Shown: piece after piece, positions 14,612 through 24,182 of the stretch
Position numbering within the stretch: the stretch's first letter is position 1
Layout: each line of letters opens with the position of its first letter
Assembly (NCBI RefSeq): GCF_902364945.1
Contig: NZ_CABJFS010000012.1
Span: forward strand, 1-64,000
Source: Collinsella aerofaciens
GTDB lineage: Bacteria > Actinomycetota > Coriobacteriia > Coriobacteriales > Coriobacteriaceae
DNA: 64,000 nt
Direction of reading: 5' to 3'
Program-made: the position numbers and the translations under genes
The notes under the pieces: generated by a model
Told to the model about the DNA's origin: nothing
What the model saw: the letters and a program-made list of their open reading frames with translations, nothing else
The model's database searches: none

Positions 14612-15775
14612 TTATACGTCTGAATCTCCACTTGATTCAAGTAACCATCTAACTTGGCTCCATTCGCATATTTTGTGGTGCGCAATAATATTGCGGCATT
14701 CGCGAAGAAGATGGATTTCGTTCCTGAGCTCTCGATCGGGGATATATAAAAGTCTTTCGCCGTCATCGTTAGTTTGCGCCATTAGGTATACAAGGGTTCC
14801 GAGTTCAACATCCTCGGGTTCAGATACGCGCTCGCCAAATTGAGAGACATCACTGCTTTCCAAAACGGCAGTAAGCTGATCACGTACTCTTGCTATCACC
14901 GCCAATCGCCTAGCCTCCAAGATGGGGAACAGAATCACGACCTGTGCTTTCCAGACTCTTCGATCGATTGAGCCCTTATCGGCTCGCAGAGCGATAGCAA
15001 GAACATTATTATGATCAGCTTTGACCCTATCATTATCAAAGCAATCTAAAACAGAACAGAGCACATCATAGCTGTTATCAAGCATAAGTTCGAGGTTCTC
15101 GGATAAGATATCTGACACCTCAACGTCCCCACCGCAGACGTTGGAGAGCAGCGAGGCGCAGTAGCTTTTTTCTTGACCCGAAAAAGCCATTGAAGGCATT
15201 TCATCCACAAGTAAACCATTGAATAACGAAACGCTATACTCGCCTATGCAATCACGATAACTGATAGTCTTGCACCCATCATTTTCATTTTGATCCAGCG
15301 AAGACCATCCATCAAAAGAAGTCTCTACAACAAACAATCCATCTAAAGGTGTTGTAGATGGCCACCCGCAGATTAAGCCCATCCAAGTTTTAATGTCTTT
15401 CGGCTCAAAACCTGTCAACCAGACGATTCTGTCTTTCAACACGTGATTCTGGATAAGATACTCAGCGGGATTAAGTGAATTCCTATATCTTAGTCTTACG
15501 TCATTCAGAGCGTAGCGATCAAGCAGCACTTCAACTGGACTCTGAGCATTGTTAAAATCATCCGGTGTGACCACATCAATAGTGACACCTTCCAGCGCGT
15601 ATTCGCTTTGGGCGGCTTCAGCAATTAACTCCCTCATCCTATTTGGCCAAGGGCACAACTTGGGCAGAAGCAATCGCACATTGTAATTGTCCGAGAGAGA
15701 ACTCACGACTGATTTTATAAACATCTGAGGACCCGTAACATTGGTCCACCATATGTACGAATGGTCCATGCCCAT
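14612..15775 (-). CDS. Hypothetical protein with C-terminal HEPN-type RX4H motif
   Basis: 387 residues from the ATG at 15775 (AAAGGAAAG ~9 nt upstream), 16 bases after the giant ATPase gene. A longer in-frame reading overlaps that gene. The N-terminus (WWTNVTGPQMFIKSVVSSLSDNYNVRLLLP) reads like an alpha/beta domain of unknown family. Near the C-terminus, LLRECRNIIAHHKI contains RX4H (R361-H366 from this start), the active-site motif of HEPN ribonucleases. It may be the effector for the adjacent ATPase. I do not recognise the whole protein, and the effector role is inference. Confidence 0.65.
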   Translation of the reverse strand: MGMDHSYIWWTNVTGPQMFIKSVVSSLSDNYNVRLLLPKLCPWPNRMRELIAEAAQSEYALEGVTIDVVTPDDFNNAQSPVEVLLDRYALNDVRLRYRNSLNPAEYLIQNHVLKDRIVWLTGFEPKDIKTWMGLICGWPSTTPLDGLFVVETSFDGWSSLDQNENDGCKTISYRDCIGEYSVSLFNGLLVDEMPSMAFSGQEKSYCASLLSNVCGGDVEVSDILSENLELMLDNSYDVLCSVLDCFDNDRVKADHNNVLAIALRADKGSIDRRVWKAQVVILFPILEARRLAVIARVRDQLTAVLESSDVSQFGERVSEPEDVELGTLVYLMAQTNDDGERLLYIPDRELRNEIHLLRECRNIIAHHKICEWSQVRWLLESSGDSDV

Positions 15776-15791
15776 GAAGCCACACTTTCCT

Positions 15792-18700
15792 TTAAACCTT
15801 AGCGCACTCATTAGCTTCGATGATGTCATCGAAAACAGCATCTTCATTGGGTCCGATGATATTCAAGAACGAATGCCTGCGCAGTTTATAACAATGAACA
15901 GTCATAGAAGGTTTAGTCAAAATACCCATCTCGACCATTTCGTCAAGCAGTATCTCCAGAGCGCTCTGGGATTCGCATTTTAGGCATGAGATGTCGAATT
16001 CGATCGCTGATTTCTGAATAGCGTCGATACTGAAGCCGTCAAGCAGGGACTTCTGATCATCCTCGCGTTCTGCAGCAAAGCTCAACATGGCGATACACCG
16101 AGCAAGCATAAAGTATCGCTCATCGAGCTCCAGAGAGAGCCTGAACTTTTCTCTAATACTGTTGTTCAAATCATTCTTGTTAATGATTTCGCCAAGTTGC
16201 TCCTCAAGGAGAGGATACGGAGGCTGTCCATCAGCAGCACGATAATAAACGCCATACTGTTCTTTCATGGTTTCAACCAGTGTATGCCCAAAGAACTGGA
16301 TGATTCCTGGATAGTAATTTGTGTTTGTAAGGATGGTCTCCAGATGAGGGTACCTATCAACTTGGAAGCCCAAATAAAGCAGCGGCCTAGAAATTAGCTG
16401 CAGCGCTTCTTGGGGTGATAATGGTTTGACGCAAATGGGTGAACCAACTTGGCCCGAGAAGCCGTTCTCCTGAATAGCGTTTTTTGCTCTGCAAACATTA
16501 TGCAAGCCCGCAATCACAAACTTAAAGCTATTAGTAGATTCACTTTTTAGGTCGATAAGAGGCTGGAGCTCCCTGTAATGGTGCTCAGCAATAGCATTGA
16601 GAAAATTATCACACTCATCAAGAAGCAACAGAACCCTGGAAGCAAGCTTGGAGTTCATGGCTTTAGCAATCGCTGCCGCAAGGGACCGAATGTCCTCAAC
16701 CTTTCCAAGCGAAAGTTCAGCTTTTGCACCAAAAGCCTCAGCAACCTTACAGGCAACATCCTTTTCAGTCAGGCAATTAAGAATGTTGACATAGACTGCG
16801 AACTCTTTGGAATCAGGTTTTTGGCAGAGGCTTTCGGCTCTTTGAAGAAGCGCAGTCTTGCCCAACTGTCTGCCACCATAGACGATTATGGCTCCACCAG
16901 GATCCATAATGCTTCTTAGCTCAGCATCCCTGCCGCAGAACATTTCGTCTGGGGTAGGACCGCCATCGCGTACAAATGGTTGATAAAACGTAAAAGGCAA
17001 GGCGCACTTCAGCATTAACTGAAGACGTTCGGGCTCTTCGTGCAAGGCCAAGAACAATGCAAGGACCTGATCAATAACGATAAATTGAAGATGATTGTTG
17101 CTCGCATGTGATAGCTCTGCCAAGGCTCTTTTATCCTCGAGTCTCATTGGGCTATCAACAAATACGAGGGACATCCTCGTCAGTCCGGCAGCACGAACTT
17201 TAGACAAGATATCTCTAGGCGATAATGAACCGAACAACAGCAAAACATCTAGCTTTGACGGCATTTTAGTGCCAAATGCCGCAATAGGATGACTGTATTG
17301 AGTCGTTCCGCGAGAAGCGGGGCGTAGCGACGCGGAGTACCGAGCTTGGCCTTGAGAAGTGCGTTCAACTTGCCTAACAGACAATCCAAGAGCTCTCAAG
17401 AATGTAGCAATATCCTTGCAATCGGCACTTCCGGTTTTATTTCCGCGCTTTGGCCAACTTCCAACCATTTTCAAGGCGTTTTCTTTATAGCCTGAATCTT
17501 TGTAATCAGTATCCCAACTCTTCGGAGCATTCTTATTAATATAGGACTTTGCGAACTTGGCAAAATCGTTTCGGTTGTTAGATTTCTTGCAACAATCAAA
17601 TAGCTGTTTATAAACATCATCGCTAATAAACTCCGAGAAAACATCGCTCTCGGTAATAGGCGTTACGTCCAAATCAAGCTTGCCAGCATCTATTCTATTC
17701 AAATACTCTTCAACTACAGCATAGTTGCCCTCTTCAAACAAAACGGTAGCCTTATCGAGCAAGGAGGATTTTTTACCTTGGATCTTACGACGACAAGAAG
17801 ATAGCCTGCGATCAAGATCGGTCTTACGCGAAAGCGAAAGATCATCGACCTGCTTCTGAAGTCCCTTAAGGAACCACTTCCAATTGGCATAGTCTTCCAA
17901 GTCAAAGAAGAATCCCATGTTCAGACGAGCTATTTCTAGCAAGCGTTCCTTCTGTTGCTCATCAATTTTGTTGTAGGCATACGCCATTTCGAGCATATCT
18001 TTATATTTATCCAGCTCATCCAAGGCTGACTGATGCGCATTTTTACGATCAAGGTCGCTCGGAGGCAGAACCCCCTCTATTGCGCCACACAGATTCAAGA
18101 TGTTGTCGAGCTGGCCTAAATTGTCAAATAGCCTCGAACTTGGATCAGCAATCTGCCTAGCAGCCTCAGCTGAATCAAGTTTAGGGCTCAGATGGTGCTC
18201 GAGCAGAACCCTCCAAGGTTCGCAATAAACGACACGGGAGAGATCCATGTTCAAAACAGGAAGACCAGAATCAATCGAAATGCATCCAGTGGCAAGAAAT
18301 TGTTCATAGTCCATTGTGCAGGAAGAATTTCCCGTCAGTAAACGCTTTATATCGGTAAATAAAGCGTCCAGCACAGTCGAATCCACCGGATTATAAGCTG
18401 CTCCAGAAACAGAAACCTCATCGGTCAAAACAAGAATCCTGTCCTTGAGATTTCCCAGCTGTTCTAGCGCCCCCTCTCTAAATGAAGAACCGATTAGGGT
18501 GTTCCACTCCTTTAATACTTCGATGCGGTCTTCAATGGCACTAACCAAATGCTTACGAGCGGCATATTCAAGATTCATCCCTCTATTTTTCTTACCATTT
18601 ACCGCCATACGCCATTTCGAATCGATAAAGTCAGAAATGGCTTTATCCTGCTCGGCATCGGAACTGCCAACCTTGAACTGAGCAAGAACGTCTTCAATTA

Positions 18701-21134
18701 GAGGACGAGATTCGCGGTCATCATTAGCAACAATCGTTAGAACAGAGCCAAGATCGCTCGAATCGCCAAAACTCAACTCAAGAAATTCGGGGATGCCTTT
18801 AATCATCGCCTTTACTTTAGGAGGCGCGCATAGCAGCCTTGCCTTACTTTCGGTCTCGGCTATTGCCTGGTCTCTTCTCTCCTCTCCACCGAGCATCTCA
18901 ACTATCTGACTATCAAGACCTCGCTCCGGAGAAACATCCCATATTTTGAGCAGCTCATTAAACAGCGGCTTTAATACAACAAATTGCGGAAAGAGCTCAT
19001 CAAAGTTCTTGCCAAACGTTTCCGCGGTCGCATGCAGCTCATAGTCATAGGCAACTGCAGGAGCGACCATTGCCCTACAATAAGCGGCCAGCTGTAAGGC
19101 GCTAGTATCGGCAGTAACGGTAGGAAACGCAGCCTTCAATTCGGAGCCGCGATACAGGTGACGTTCAATTTTAGAATCGCAGCCATAGGCCATCTGAAGT
19201 GAAGCCAACTGAGCCCAAGGTCGATCGCCCTCCAACGAGAGGGCCTTAAGAAAATAATGCGCTGCAACTAGCGATTGGATTCTATTTTGCTCATTAAGCA
19301 GCTTGCCGACAAATAGTCGAGCTTCATCGTCTGATGGAGGCATCTTGCGTTTGACAAGTATGCTGGCCATTTGGTTCGAATCCATTTCATCCGTGATGTC
19401 AGGATGAATAGAAACATCAGAGTTTTCATGTTCGGCTTCTTGGGCGCCCGAATCGACCGCCACACCCTCTGCCCCATTTGAATCATCAGTTGAGGTGAGA
19501 TTATTACGATCGCACTCATGCACCTCATTCAGAATGACAACCTCGGAGTCTATAGCGAAGTCAGCAGGACCTTGGTCTGATTCCAAGGATTCAGATGATG
19601 AAGGTAATGGCGTATTATCTTCGTCTTCTTCATCCGCGAATTCAAGTTTCGCAAAAGCGTCTTCTAATAAGCCATCCTTTAGAACGAACCAATGGTCGAT
19701 ATTTGCGCTATCGACGTTTTCTTTTGGCGCAACGTTGGACAGAACGTTGTTGCCTTCCAACGAAAGTCTTTCGCCTTCGGGAGCGAGGACGCAGTTAATG
19801 AGCTGATCATTAAAATAGACCAAAACAGCAGAAGGAGTACTCCCAAAGAGGCTATCGAGCAGTTTTGATTTGTTCACTCCCGAATTTGAATCTTCGACAT
19901 AGCATAAGTAATCAATCAGAAGGTCGTATGAACGCAAAACCTCTACAATGTCCCTGGACTTAATATCTTTGATGCGCTCAGCAGCCGTGTCTATATTTCT
20001 AATGCCGTTTGAAATCCTGCTCTCCGGCATCGGTATTAACCAAGGTGATTTTCGGCAAGCATTCTTGTAGTTATATACGGTTTCTTTGCTACAAAGTACA
20101 GCAGCAGGGACCGTTAGGAAATATTGAGTATTGTCACTGACCGCGACTGATTCTAAATAAGTCTTTTTGACAAGACGATCGATAATCGTCTGAACGGCTT
20201 CGGGAACGGTATCCCATTCGTAAAACGATGATGCAATTCGAGCAATCTGGCCTGAAGTGAGTCCAGGCCATGACGCGAGCAGCGAGAATGTAAATCTAGC
20301 AACATATCCAGCATTCAATACGTCGCTCTGGAGTTTCTTAATGCCGAGTTTTTTCTTGCCAAGAGAAGGCCTTTGAGGCGCTAATGGAGCCGATTCTTTT
20401 TCAGCGCATCCACCATCTTCTTCAATAGAGGATAAGGCTTCACTCTTCACTTCGGAAACAGGCAAGACAGGGTCGCTCTTTGCCTGATAAACTGCAGCCT
20501 GAGGCTCCGGCTGTTTTATGGGATTCGGGTTGTGGGGTTCATAGTAGACACCTGCTATAAGACCGTAGATAATACGCTGCGGAAAGAGGCCGGCAAGTTC
20601 TTCAGAAAGATCGATACCCCTATCATCGGTCATGTCCTCATGATGTAGGGCCTCCATAAAAAGCTGTTTAGGCCTAACTACATTGTTATTTAAACCCGAT
20701 TCGCCCTGATTTAAAGACAGTGGGTCATTTTTTAGACTATCAAGCAAGTCTGATGCCTCGCTTTGAATGGGAATAAGGTCTCCCATAAAGGCATCCTTGT
20801 CAGACTTAACTCTAACAAACCTCTCAAGTAAAGAAATAATTGGTTGTAATGCAGCAATTAATTGTCGGCGTTCATTTTCGTCAATTGTTTCAATATATGA
20901 GCAAAAAGCTGCATCAGCATCATTCACACCGTCGGCGTTAGCGCAATGAATGGCAGCACCTTTTGCTTTCTCATATGCTGATCTTAAATCTGAAAGAGAA
21001 AGGCTCAGATCATGAATGGCATCTGTATTAGGTGAAATACCATGCTCTATTGAATCAAGGGCGCTACTCAATCGCTTTCTTGCAACATCAGAAAGCGCAT
21101 TAAATTGCTCAAGAGCGATTTTGGTATCAAACAT
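15792..21134 (-). CDS. Giant (1780-residue) P-loop ATPase of a probable defence system
   Basis: The N-terminal ~1400 residues are mostly helical, with an acidic low-complexity linker near 520-620 and no named domain that I can see. A Rossmann-like stretch (KLDVLLLFGSLSPRDI...MSLVFVDSP) precedes the ATPase. The ATPase sits at the C-terminus: Walker A GGRQLGKT (1420-1427) and Walker B LLLLDECDN (~1502-1510), then a helical lid. This layout suggests a STAND- or MalT-type switch with a large sensor region. It starts at ATG 21134 with GGGGTG upstream. It is followed within 16 bases by the HEPN-motif gene. It was not recognised as a named system. Confidence 0.7.
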   Translation of the reverse strand: MFDTKIALEQFNALSDVARKRLSSALDSIEHGISPNTDAIHDLSLSLSDLRSAYEKAKGAAIHCANADGVNDADAAFCSYIETIDENERRQLIAALQPIISLLERFVRVKSDKDAFMGDLIPIQSEASDLLDSLKNDPLSLNQGESGLNNNVVRPKQLFMEALHHEDMTDDRGIDLSEELAGLFPQRIIYGLIAGVYYEPHNPNPIKQPEPQAAVYQAKSDPVLPVSEVKSEALSSIEEDGGCAEKESAPLAPQRPSLGKKKLGIKKLQSDVLNAGYVARFTFSLLASWPGLTSGQIARIASSFYEWDTVPEAVQTIIDRLVKKTYLESVAVSDNTQYFLTVPAAVLCSKETVYNYKNACRKSPWLIPMPESRISNGIRNIDTAAERIKDIKSRDIVEVLRSYDLLIDYLCYVEDSNSGVNKSKLLDSLFGSTPSAVLVYFNDQLINCVLAPEGERLSLEGNNVLSNVAPKENVDSANIDHWFVLKDGLLEDAFAKLEFADEEDEDNTPLPSSSESLESDQGPADFAIDSEVVILNEVHECDRNNLTSTDDSNGAEGVAVDSGAQEAEHENSDVSIHPDITDEMDSNQMASILVKRKMPPSDDEARLFVGKLLNEQNRIQSLVAAHYFLKALSLEGDRPWAQLASLQMAYGCDSKIERHLYRGSELKAAFPTVTADTSALQLAAYCRAMVAPAVAYDYELHATAETFGKNFDELFPQFVVLKPLFNELLKIWDVSPERGLDSQIVEMLGGEERRDQAIAETESKARLLCAPPKVKAMIKGIPEFLELSFGDSSDLGSVLTIVANDDRESRPLIEDVLAQFKVGSSDAEQDKAISDFIDSKWRMAVNGKKNRGMNLEYAARKHLVSAIEDRIEVLKEWNTLIGSSFREGALEQLGNLKDRILVLTDEVSVSGAAYNPVDSTVLDALFTDIKRLLTGNSSCTMDYEQFLATGCISIDSGLPVLNMDLSRVVYCEPWRVLLEHHLSPKLDSAEAARQIADPSSRLFDNLGQLDNILNLCGAIEGVLPPSDLDRKNAHQSALDELDKYKDMLEMAYAYNKIDEQQKERLLEIARLNMGFFFDLEDYANWKWFLKGLQKQVDDLSLSRKTDLDRRLSSCRRKIQGKKSSLLDKATVLFEEGNYAVVEEYLNRIDAGKLDLDVTPITESDVFSEFISDDVYKQLFDCCKKSNNRNDFAKFAKSYINKNAPKSWDTDYKDSGYKENALKMVGSWPKRGNKTGSADCKDIATFLRALGLSVRQVERTSQGQARYSASLRPASRGTTQYSHPIAAFGTKMPSKLDVLLLFGSLSPRDILSKVRAAGLTRMSLVFVDSPMRLEDKRALAELSHASNNHLQFIVIDQVLALFLALHEEPERLQLMLKCALPFTFYQPFVRDGGPTPDEMFCGRDAELRSIMDPGGAIIVYGGRQLGKTALLQRAESLCQKPDSKEFAVYVNILNCLTEKDVACKVAEAFGAKAELSLGKVEDIRSLAAAIAKAMNSKLASRVLLLLDECDNFLNAIAEHHYRELQPLIDLKSESTNSFKFVIAGLHNVCRAKNAIQENGFSGQVGSPICVKPLSPQEALQLISRPLLYLGFQVDRYPHLETILTNTNYYPGIIQFFGHTLVETMKEQYGVYYRAADGQPPYPLLEEQLGEIINKNDLNNSIREKFRLSLELDERYFMLARCIAMLSFAAEREDDQKSLLDGFSIDAIQKSAIEFDISCLKCESQSALEILLDEMVEMGILTKPSMTVHCYKLRRHSFLNIIGPNEDAVFDDIIEANECAKV

Positions 21135-21292
21135 TGCTACACCCCTAATATAGAGATTGATGAGCTGATTTTAGCACTCGTGTCGTAGCAATAAACTTCT
21201 TCTCGATAAACGGTAAATAGTGGCCTTTAAAGACTTTTACAGTTAGACGATCCAACACGAATCAATACAAACAAACAGCCAACAATCGCCCA

Positions 21293-23692
21293 CTAAAGCT
21301 CTGCCAAAAACTTTTCAGCGGCCTTTACCGCATCTCTCGGTTTTCCCGTATCAACAGCCCATTCAGTTAGGCATTCTTTCTTATCGTTATAAACCTTCTT
21401 GTGCAACTCAAGCGCTTTACGCCCCTCGATGCGCGCCTCATCGATCAAGCCAGCATCCTTGAGCTCTCTTGCTTTGTTAGAACTAACATTGGCCAGCTGA
21501 AATCTAGCTCTCAAATAAGAGGAATCTCCCGTGGGGAAACCACCGCTTTTAAAGCCTCTATAGGCTTTTTCAAGCATGTTTTCAGCTTCAGGATACTTGC
21601 CCATCAACATGTTGGCAACGCCCTTGTTGGTAAGCACGATTAAAGCCTGAAGGCTGTTTGTGCCAAACAGAGTCTTACGCGCTTTGTAGGCCTTGTCGTA
21701 ATACTTCAAAGCCCTTTTAAGGTACTCTTGCCCTTCGGAAGCGTTGCCCTCTTGTTTAAGCTTGGCACCGTATTGTTGGCATGTTGCTCCGTAGTTGTTA
21801 ATAAAGCGAGCCTCATCGGCATCTAGTTCCTTGGCTTTTTTATCCTTAAGCGCTCTCACAACTTGATTCTGATAGTAGAAAGCCTTGTCGAAGTCTTTGA
21901 ATCGTTTCCAGGAAATACCAAGATCATTAAGCGCCGAAAGATAAATGAGCCGTTCATTCGGATAATGCTCCCTTACGTCATTTAAAACTTCAACGGTATC
22001 TGCGATGGCTTGTTCATGCCATGTTCTTTCGCCTCTGGTTAACCAAAGTTGAGTTTTAAGAGCCGCAGTCTTGAGTTTTGCTCTCAAGAAATAAATGCTA
22101 GGTTCATCTGCAGAGCTTGTAGGAGCGTAAGAACATTGAATTTCTTTATAAAGGTCATATGCCTGCTCAACTTGACCGTTGTGCCATGCCGCCTCGGCAT
22201 ATTGCATGCGAGCATTAAAAGCTGCCTCGGATCCAAGAACGTCCACACCTTCTACAGCAAGAAGTTGCCTTGCCTTGAGCACATGAAGTCTATAAGTATC
22301 CTTTGCATAGGCAGTCCTTTTATCGTCTGAGCCCAACTGCCCGAGCAAATCTCCGCACGCCTTGAAAAGCTTCAATACGACAGGGCCCTTAGCAGATCTA
22401 CGAATGAGATCGGCGACAACCTCATGCATTTCAAAGCTATCTTGCCGCTTCCATACAAAGGAAAGATTTTCAAGTTGAGCAATAGCATTAGGATCAATGA
22501 AGGATTCCCCCACTGCCATCATAAATTCGTAGTCCCAGTACTCAATAAAAGCAGCGGTATAGATGGCAGGCTTAAGGGAGGCATCGAGGCCCCGTAAATA
22601 CACTTCGACGAGATTATCATAATCAACAATGCAAAGAAGGTCGCGCCTTGCCTCCGCGACTGACGATCTATTAATCATGTCAGCAAGCATTATTAAGTAT
22701 ACGGGTATTCCTCTGGCTTTCTCCACAGCCAAGCTACGCAGCTCGGAATCACTGACTCCGCATTTCACCAACAGGTCGTCTGCTTCAGATGAGCTCATGG
22801 GCTCAAGCTGAACAGGAAAACGAACCACATTTTTCCATGCAAGTCTGCAGCGCCCAGCGACAATCCAGAGAGACCCCTTTGTCTCCGAGATGGTCTTTGC
22901 CCAATCGTATCGACCTATTCGCCATTCACCAGCAACCCAACCCAGCTTCTCAAATGTATCCAAAAAGAAGATAAGCTTCCGTTCATTGCGACCAGTCCAC
23001 GCTTCGATATCAGACTTAAGACTAGCCGCCAATGACCTTTTCAAATCACTGGAGGTTTTCTCTTCCGTTAGGCTCTTCCATTCATTACACGCTTTGGCAC
23101 TTTTAATAGAATCGGCTGCATAAACCCCAATCTCAATGGCAGCATTAAGAATAGAGCCACCAAGGCCTTGGGTAAATTGATCAATAAAGGGAGCAGCAAG
23201 ACCCGACAACATCGTCGAAATCTCGACTCCCTTATTTTTTGCTTGCTCAAAATCAGCGCAGAACTCGGCTTTAGCCAATGCAAAATTCGATGCTTTTGCT
23301 CTCCATGCGTAGTAATTCATCCTAAAGGTTGGACTTGGCACTCCGTTGCATGCAAGAAGATCCGAGAGCTCTTTTAGAATCTTCTCTTCAGAGGTTATCT
23401 CTTCTCCTTCAAAGCTATGCCTGGTAACAACGGTATTGTGGGTAAACCTATGTGTAAAGTCGGAATACAACTCTTCCATGAGGAACGTCTTCCCAAGCCC
23501 GCCGGTCCCGTAGATCGAAAAGACCTTGCCAGTCCCGTTTTCCTTCGAAAGCACTTCGGCAGCAACTTCTTGAATATGCGCTCGCGAACTTGAACGACCG
23601 CTCATCTCAGACGATGGCTTCAAGGTGTAGTCATTGGCCATGCTTGCTGCATAGCTCTGATCGTCGCCAAGAACAAAGACATCAGTTCCCAT
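21293..23692 (-). CDS. STAND NTPase with C-terminal TPR repeats
   Basis: 799 residues. Walker A YGTGGLGKT (61-69) and Walker B KLIFFLDT (239-246) belong to a NACHT/NB-ARC-like module, which is preceded by only ~40 residues. Residues ~480-790 carry repeated helical TPR-type units (for example YDKAYKARKTLFG, GKYPEAENMLEKAYRGF). Bacterial STAND proteins with C-terminal repeats sense phage proteins and activate an effector domain. No effector domain is visible at the short N-terminus, so a separate effector is likely. It starts at ATG 23692 (GGGGT upstream). A small basic protein gene precedes it by 30 bases. Confidence 0.8.
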   Translation of the reverse strand: MGTDVFVLGDDQSYAASMANDYTLKPSSEMSGRSSSRAHIQEVAAEVLSKENGTGKVFSIYGTGGLGKTFLMEELYSDFTHRFTHNTVVTRHSFEGEEITSEEKILKELSDLLACNGVPSPTFRMNYYAWRAKASNFALAKAEFCADFEQAKNKGVEISTMLSGLAAPFIDQFTQGLGGSILNAAIEIGVYAADSIKSAKACNEWKSLTEEKTSSDLKRSLAASLKSDIEAWTGRNERKLIFFLDTFEKLGWVAGEWRIGRYDWAKTISETKGSLWIVAGRCRLAWKNVVRFPVQLEPMSSSEADDLLVKCGVSDSELRSLAVEKARGIPVYLIMLADMINRSSVAEARRDLLCIVDYDNLVEVYLRGLDASLKPAIYTAAFIEYWDYEFMMAVGESFIDPNAIAQLENLSFVWKRQDSFEMHEVVADLIRRSAKGPVVLKLFKACGDLLGQLGSDDKRTAYAKDTYRLHVLKARQLLAVEGVDVLGSEAAFNARMQYAEAAWHNGQVEQAYDLYKEIQCSYAPTSSADEPSIYFLRAKLKTAALKTQLWLTRGERTWHEQAIADTVEVLNDVREHYPNERLIYLSALNDLGISWKRFKDFDKAFYYQNQVVRALKDKKAKELDADEARFINNYGATCQQYGAKLKQEGNASEGQEYLKRALKYYDKAYKARKTLFGTNSLQALIVLTNKGVANMLMGKYPEAENMLEKAYRGFKSGGFPTGDSSYLRARFQLANVSSNKARELKDAGLIDEARIEGRKALELHKKVYNDKKECLTEWAVDTGKPRDAVKAAEKFLAEL

Positions 23693-23722
23693 TGCAGTAC
23701 CCCAATCTTATAGTTTCAGAAG

Positions 23723-23887
23723 TTATCGATAGTCGCTTCCAGTTTCTTTTCGAAGGGATTTCAGAGTTTTATCCTTTCTGGCCTTACGACCATCAGAGTT
23801 CCTAAGTGTTCCTGCAGGAAGGTCATGCTTCTTCTCGTAGGTACCAACCGTACAGTCGCTTCTCGTTTTCCTGACTTTTCCAAACAT
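23723..23887 (-). CDS. Small basic protein (54 residues) at the head of the STAND operon
   Basis: Starts at ATG 23887 with a very strong AAGGAGGAAAGG ribosome site and ends 30 bases before the STAND gene. It is rich in Lys and Arg (MFGKVRKTRSDCTVGTYEKK..., DGRKARKDKTLKSLRKE). The TVGTYEKKHDLPAGT segment looks like a short helix-turn-helix-type nucleic acid binder, which is inference. A longer frame to 23965 lacks a start signal. Function unknown. Confidence 0.6.
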   Translation of the reverse strand: MFGKVRKTRSDCTVGTYEKKHDLPAGTLRNSDGRKARKDKTLKSLRKETGSDYR

Positions 23888-23978
23888 TCCTTTCCTCCTT
23901 ACATAGGACGTAATATGCCAGCAATAAATACAAACAGCGAATGGTCCGAGGTATGCGCGGCTCACATAAAGCGAGTGC

Positions 23979-24007
23979 TCTATAATTCGCTGTGTGAAAG
24001 AATCGAA
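23979..24007 (-). promoter_or_regulatory. Candidate promoter of the small-protein/STAND operon
   Basis: On the minus strand a -35 TTCGAT (24002-24007), a 17-nt spacer and a -10 TATAGA (23979-23984) lie ~90 bases upstream of the small gene. Confidence 0.45.
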
Positions 24008-24037
24008 GCTTTATTAGCAATGAGGGCTATAAGGGGT

Positions 24038-24070
24038 GGGCGGCCCTTTGCAGAAAGCAAAGGGCCGCCC
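24038..24070 (-). terminator. Hairpin at the end of the capsule operon
   Basis: Perfect 14-bp arms GGGCGGCCCTTTGC (24038-24051) and GCAAAGGGCCGCCC (24057-24070) have a 5-base loop. They lie ~110 bases beyond the last capsule gene. No T run follows, so termination may need Rho or the hairpin may only protect the 3' end. Confidence 0.6.
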
Positions 24071-24182
24071 ATTGTACTAATTCCTCAATACAAATCTTTC
24101 GTATAGAATTTGTCGGCAACATCTGCAAGATGTTTAGCCGATAATTGGCAATATTTAAAATGGCTATCCATTAGTAATGAGG

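Noticed and set aside
24038..24070. Hairpin as a terminator of the STAND operon
   Set aside because: It lies upstream of the STAND operon promoter candidate. Its position fits the end of the capsule operon instead.
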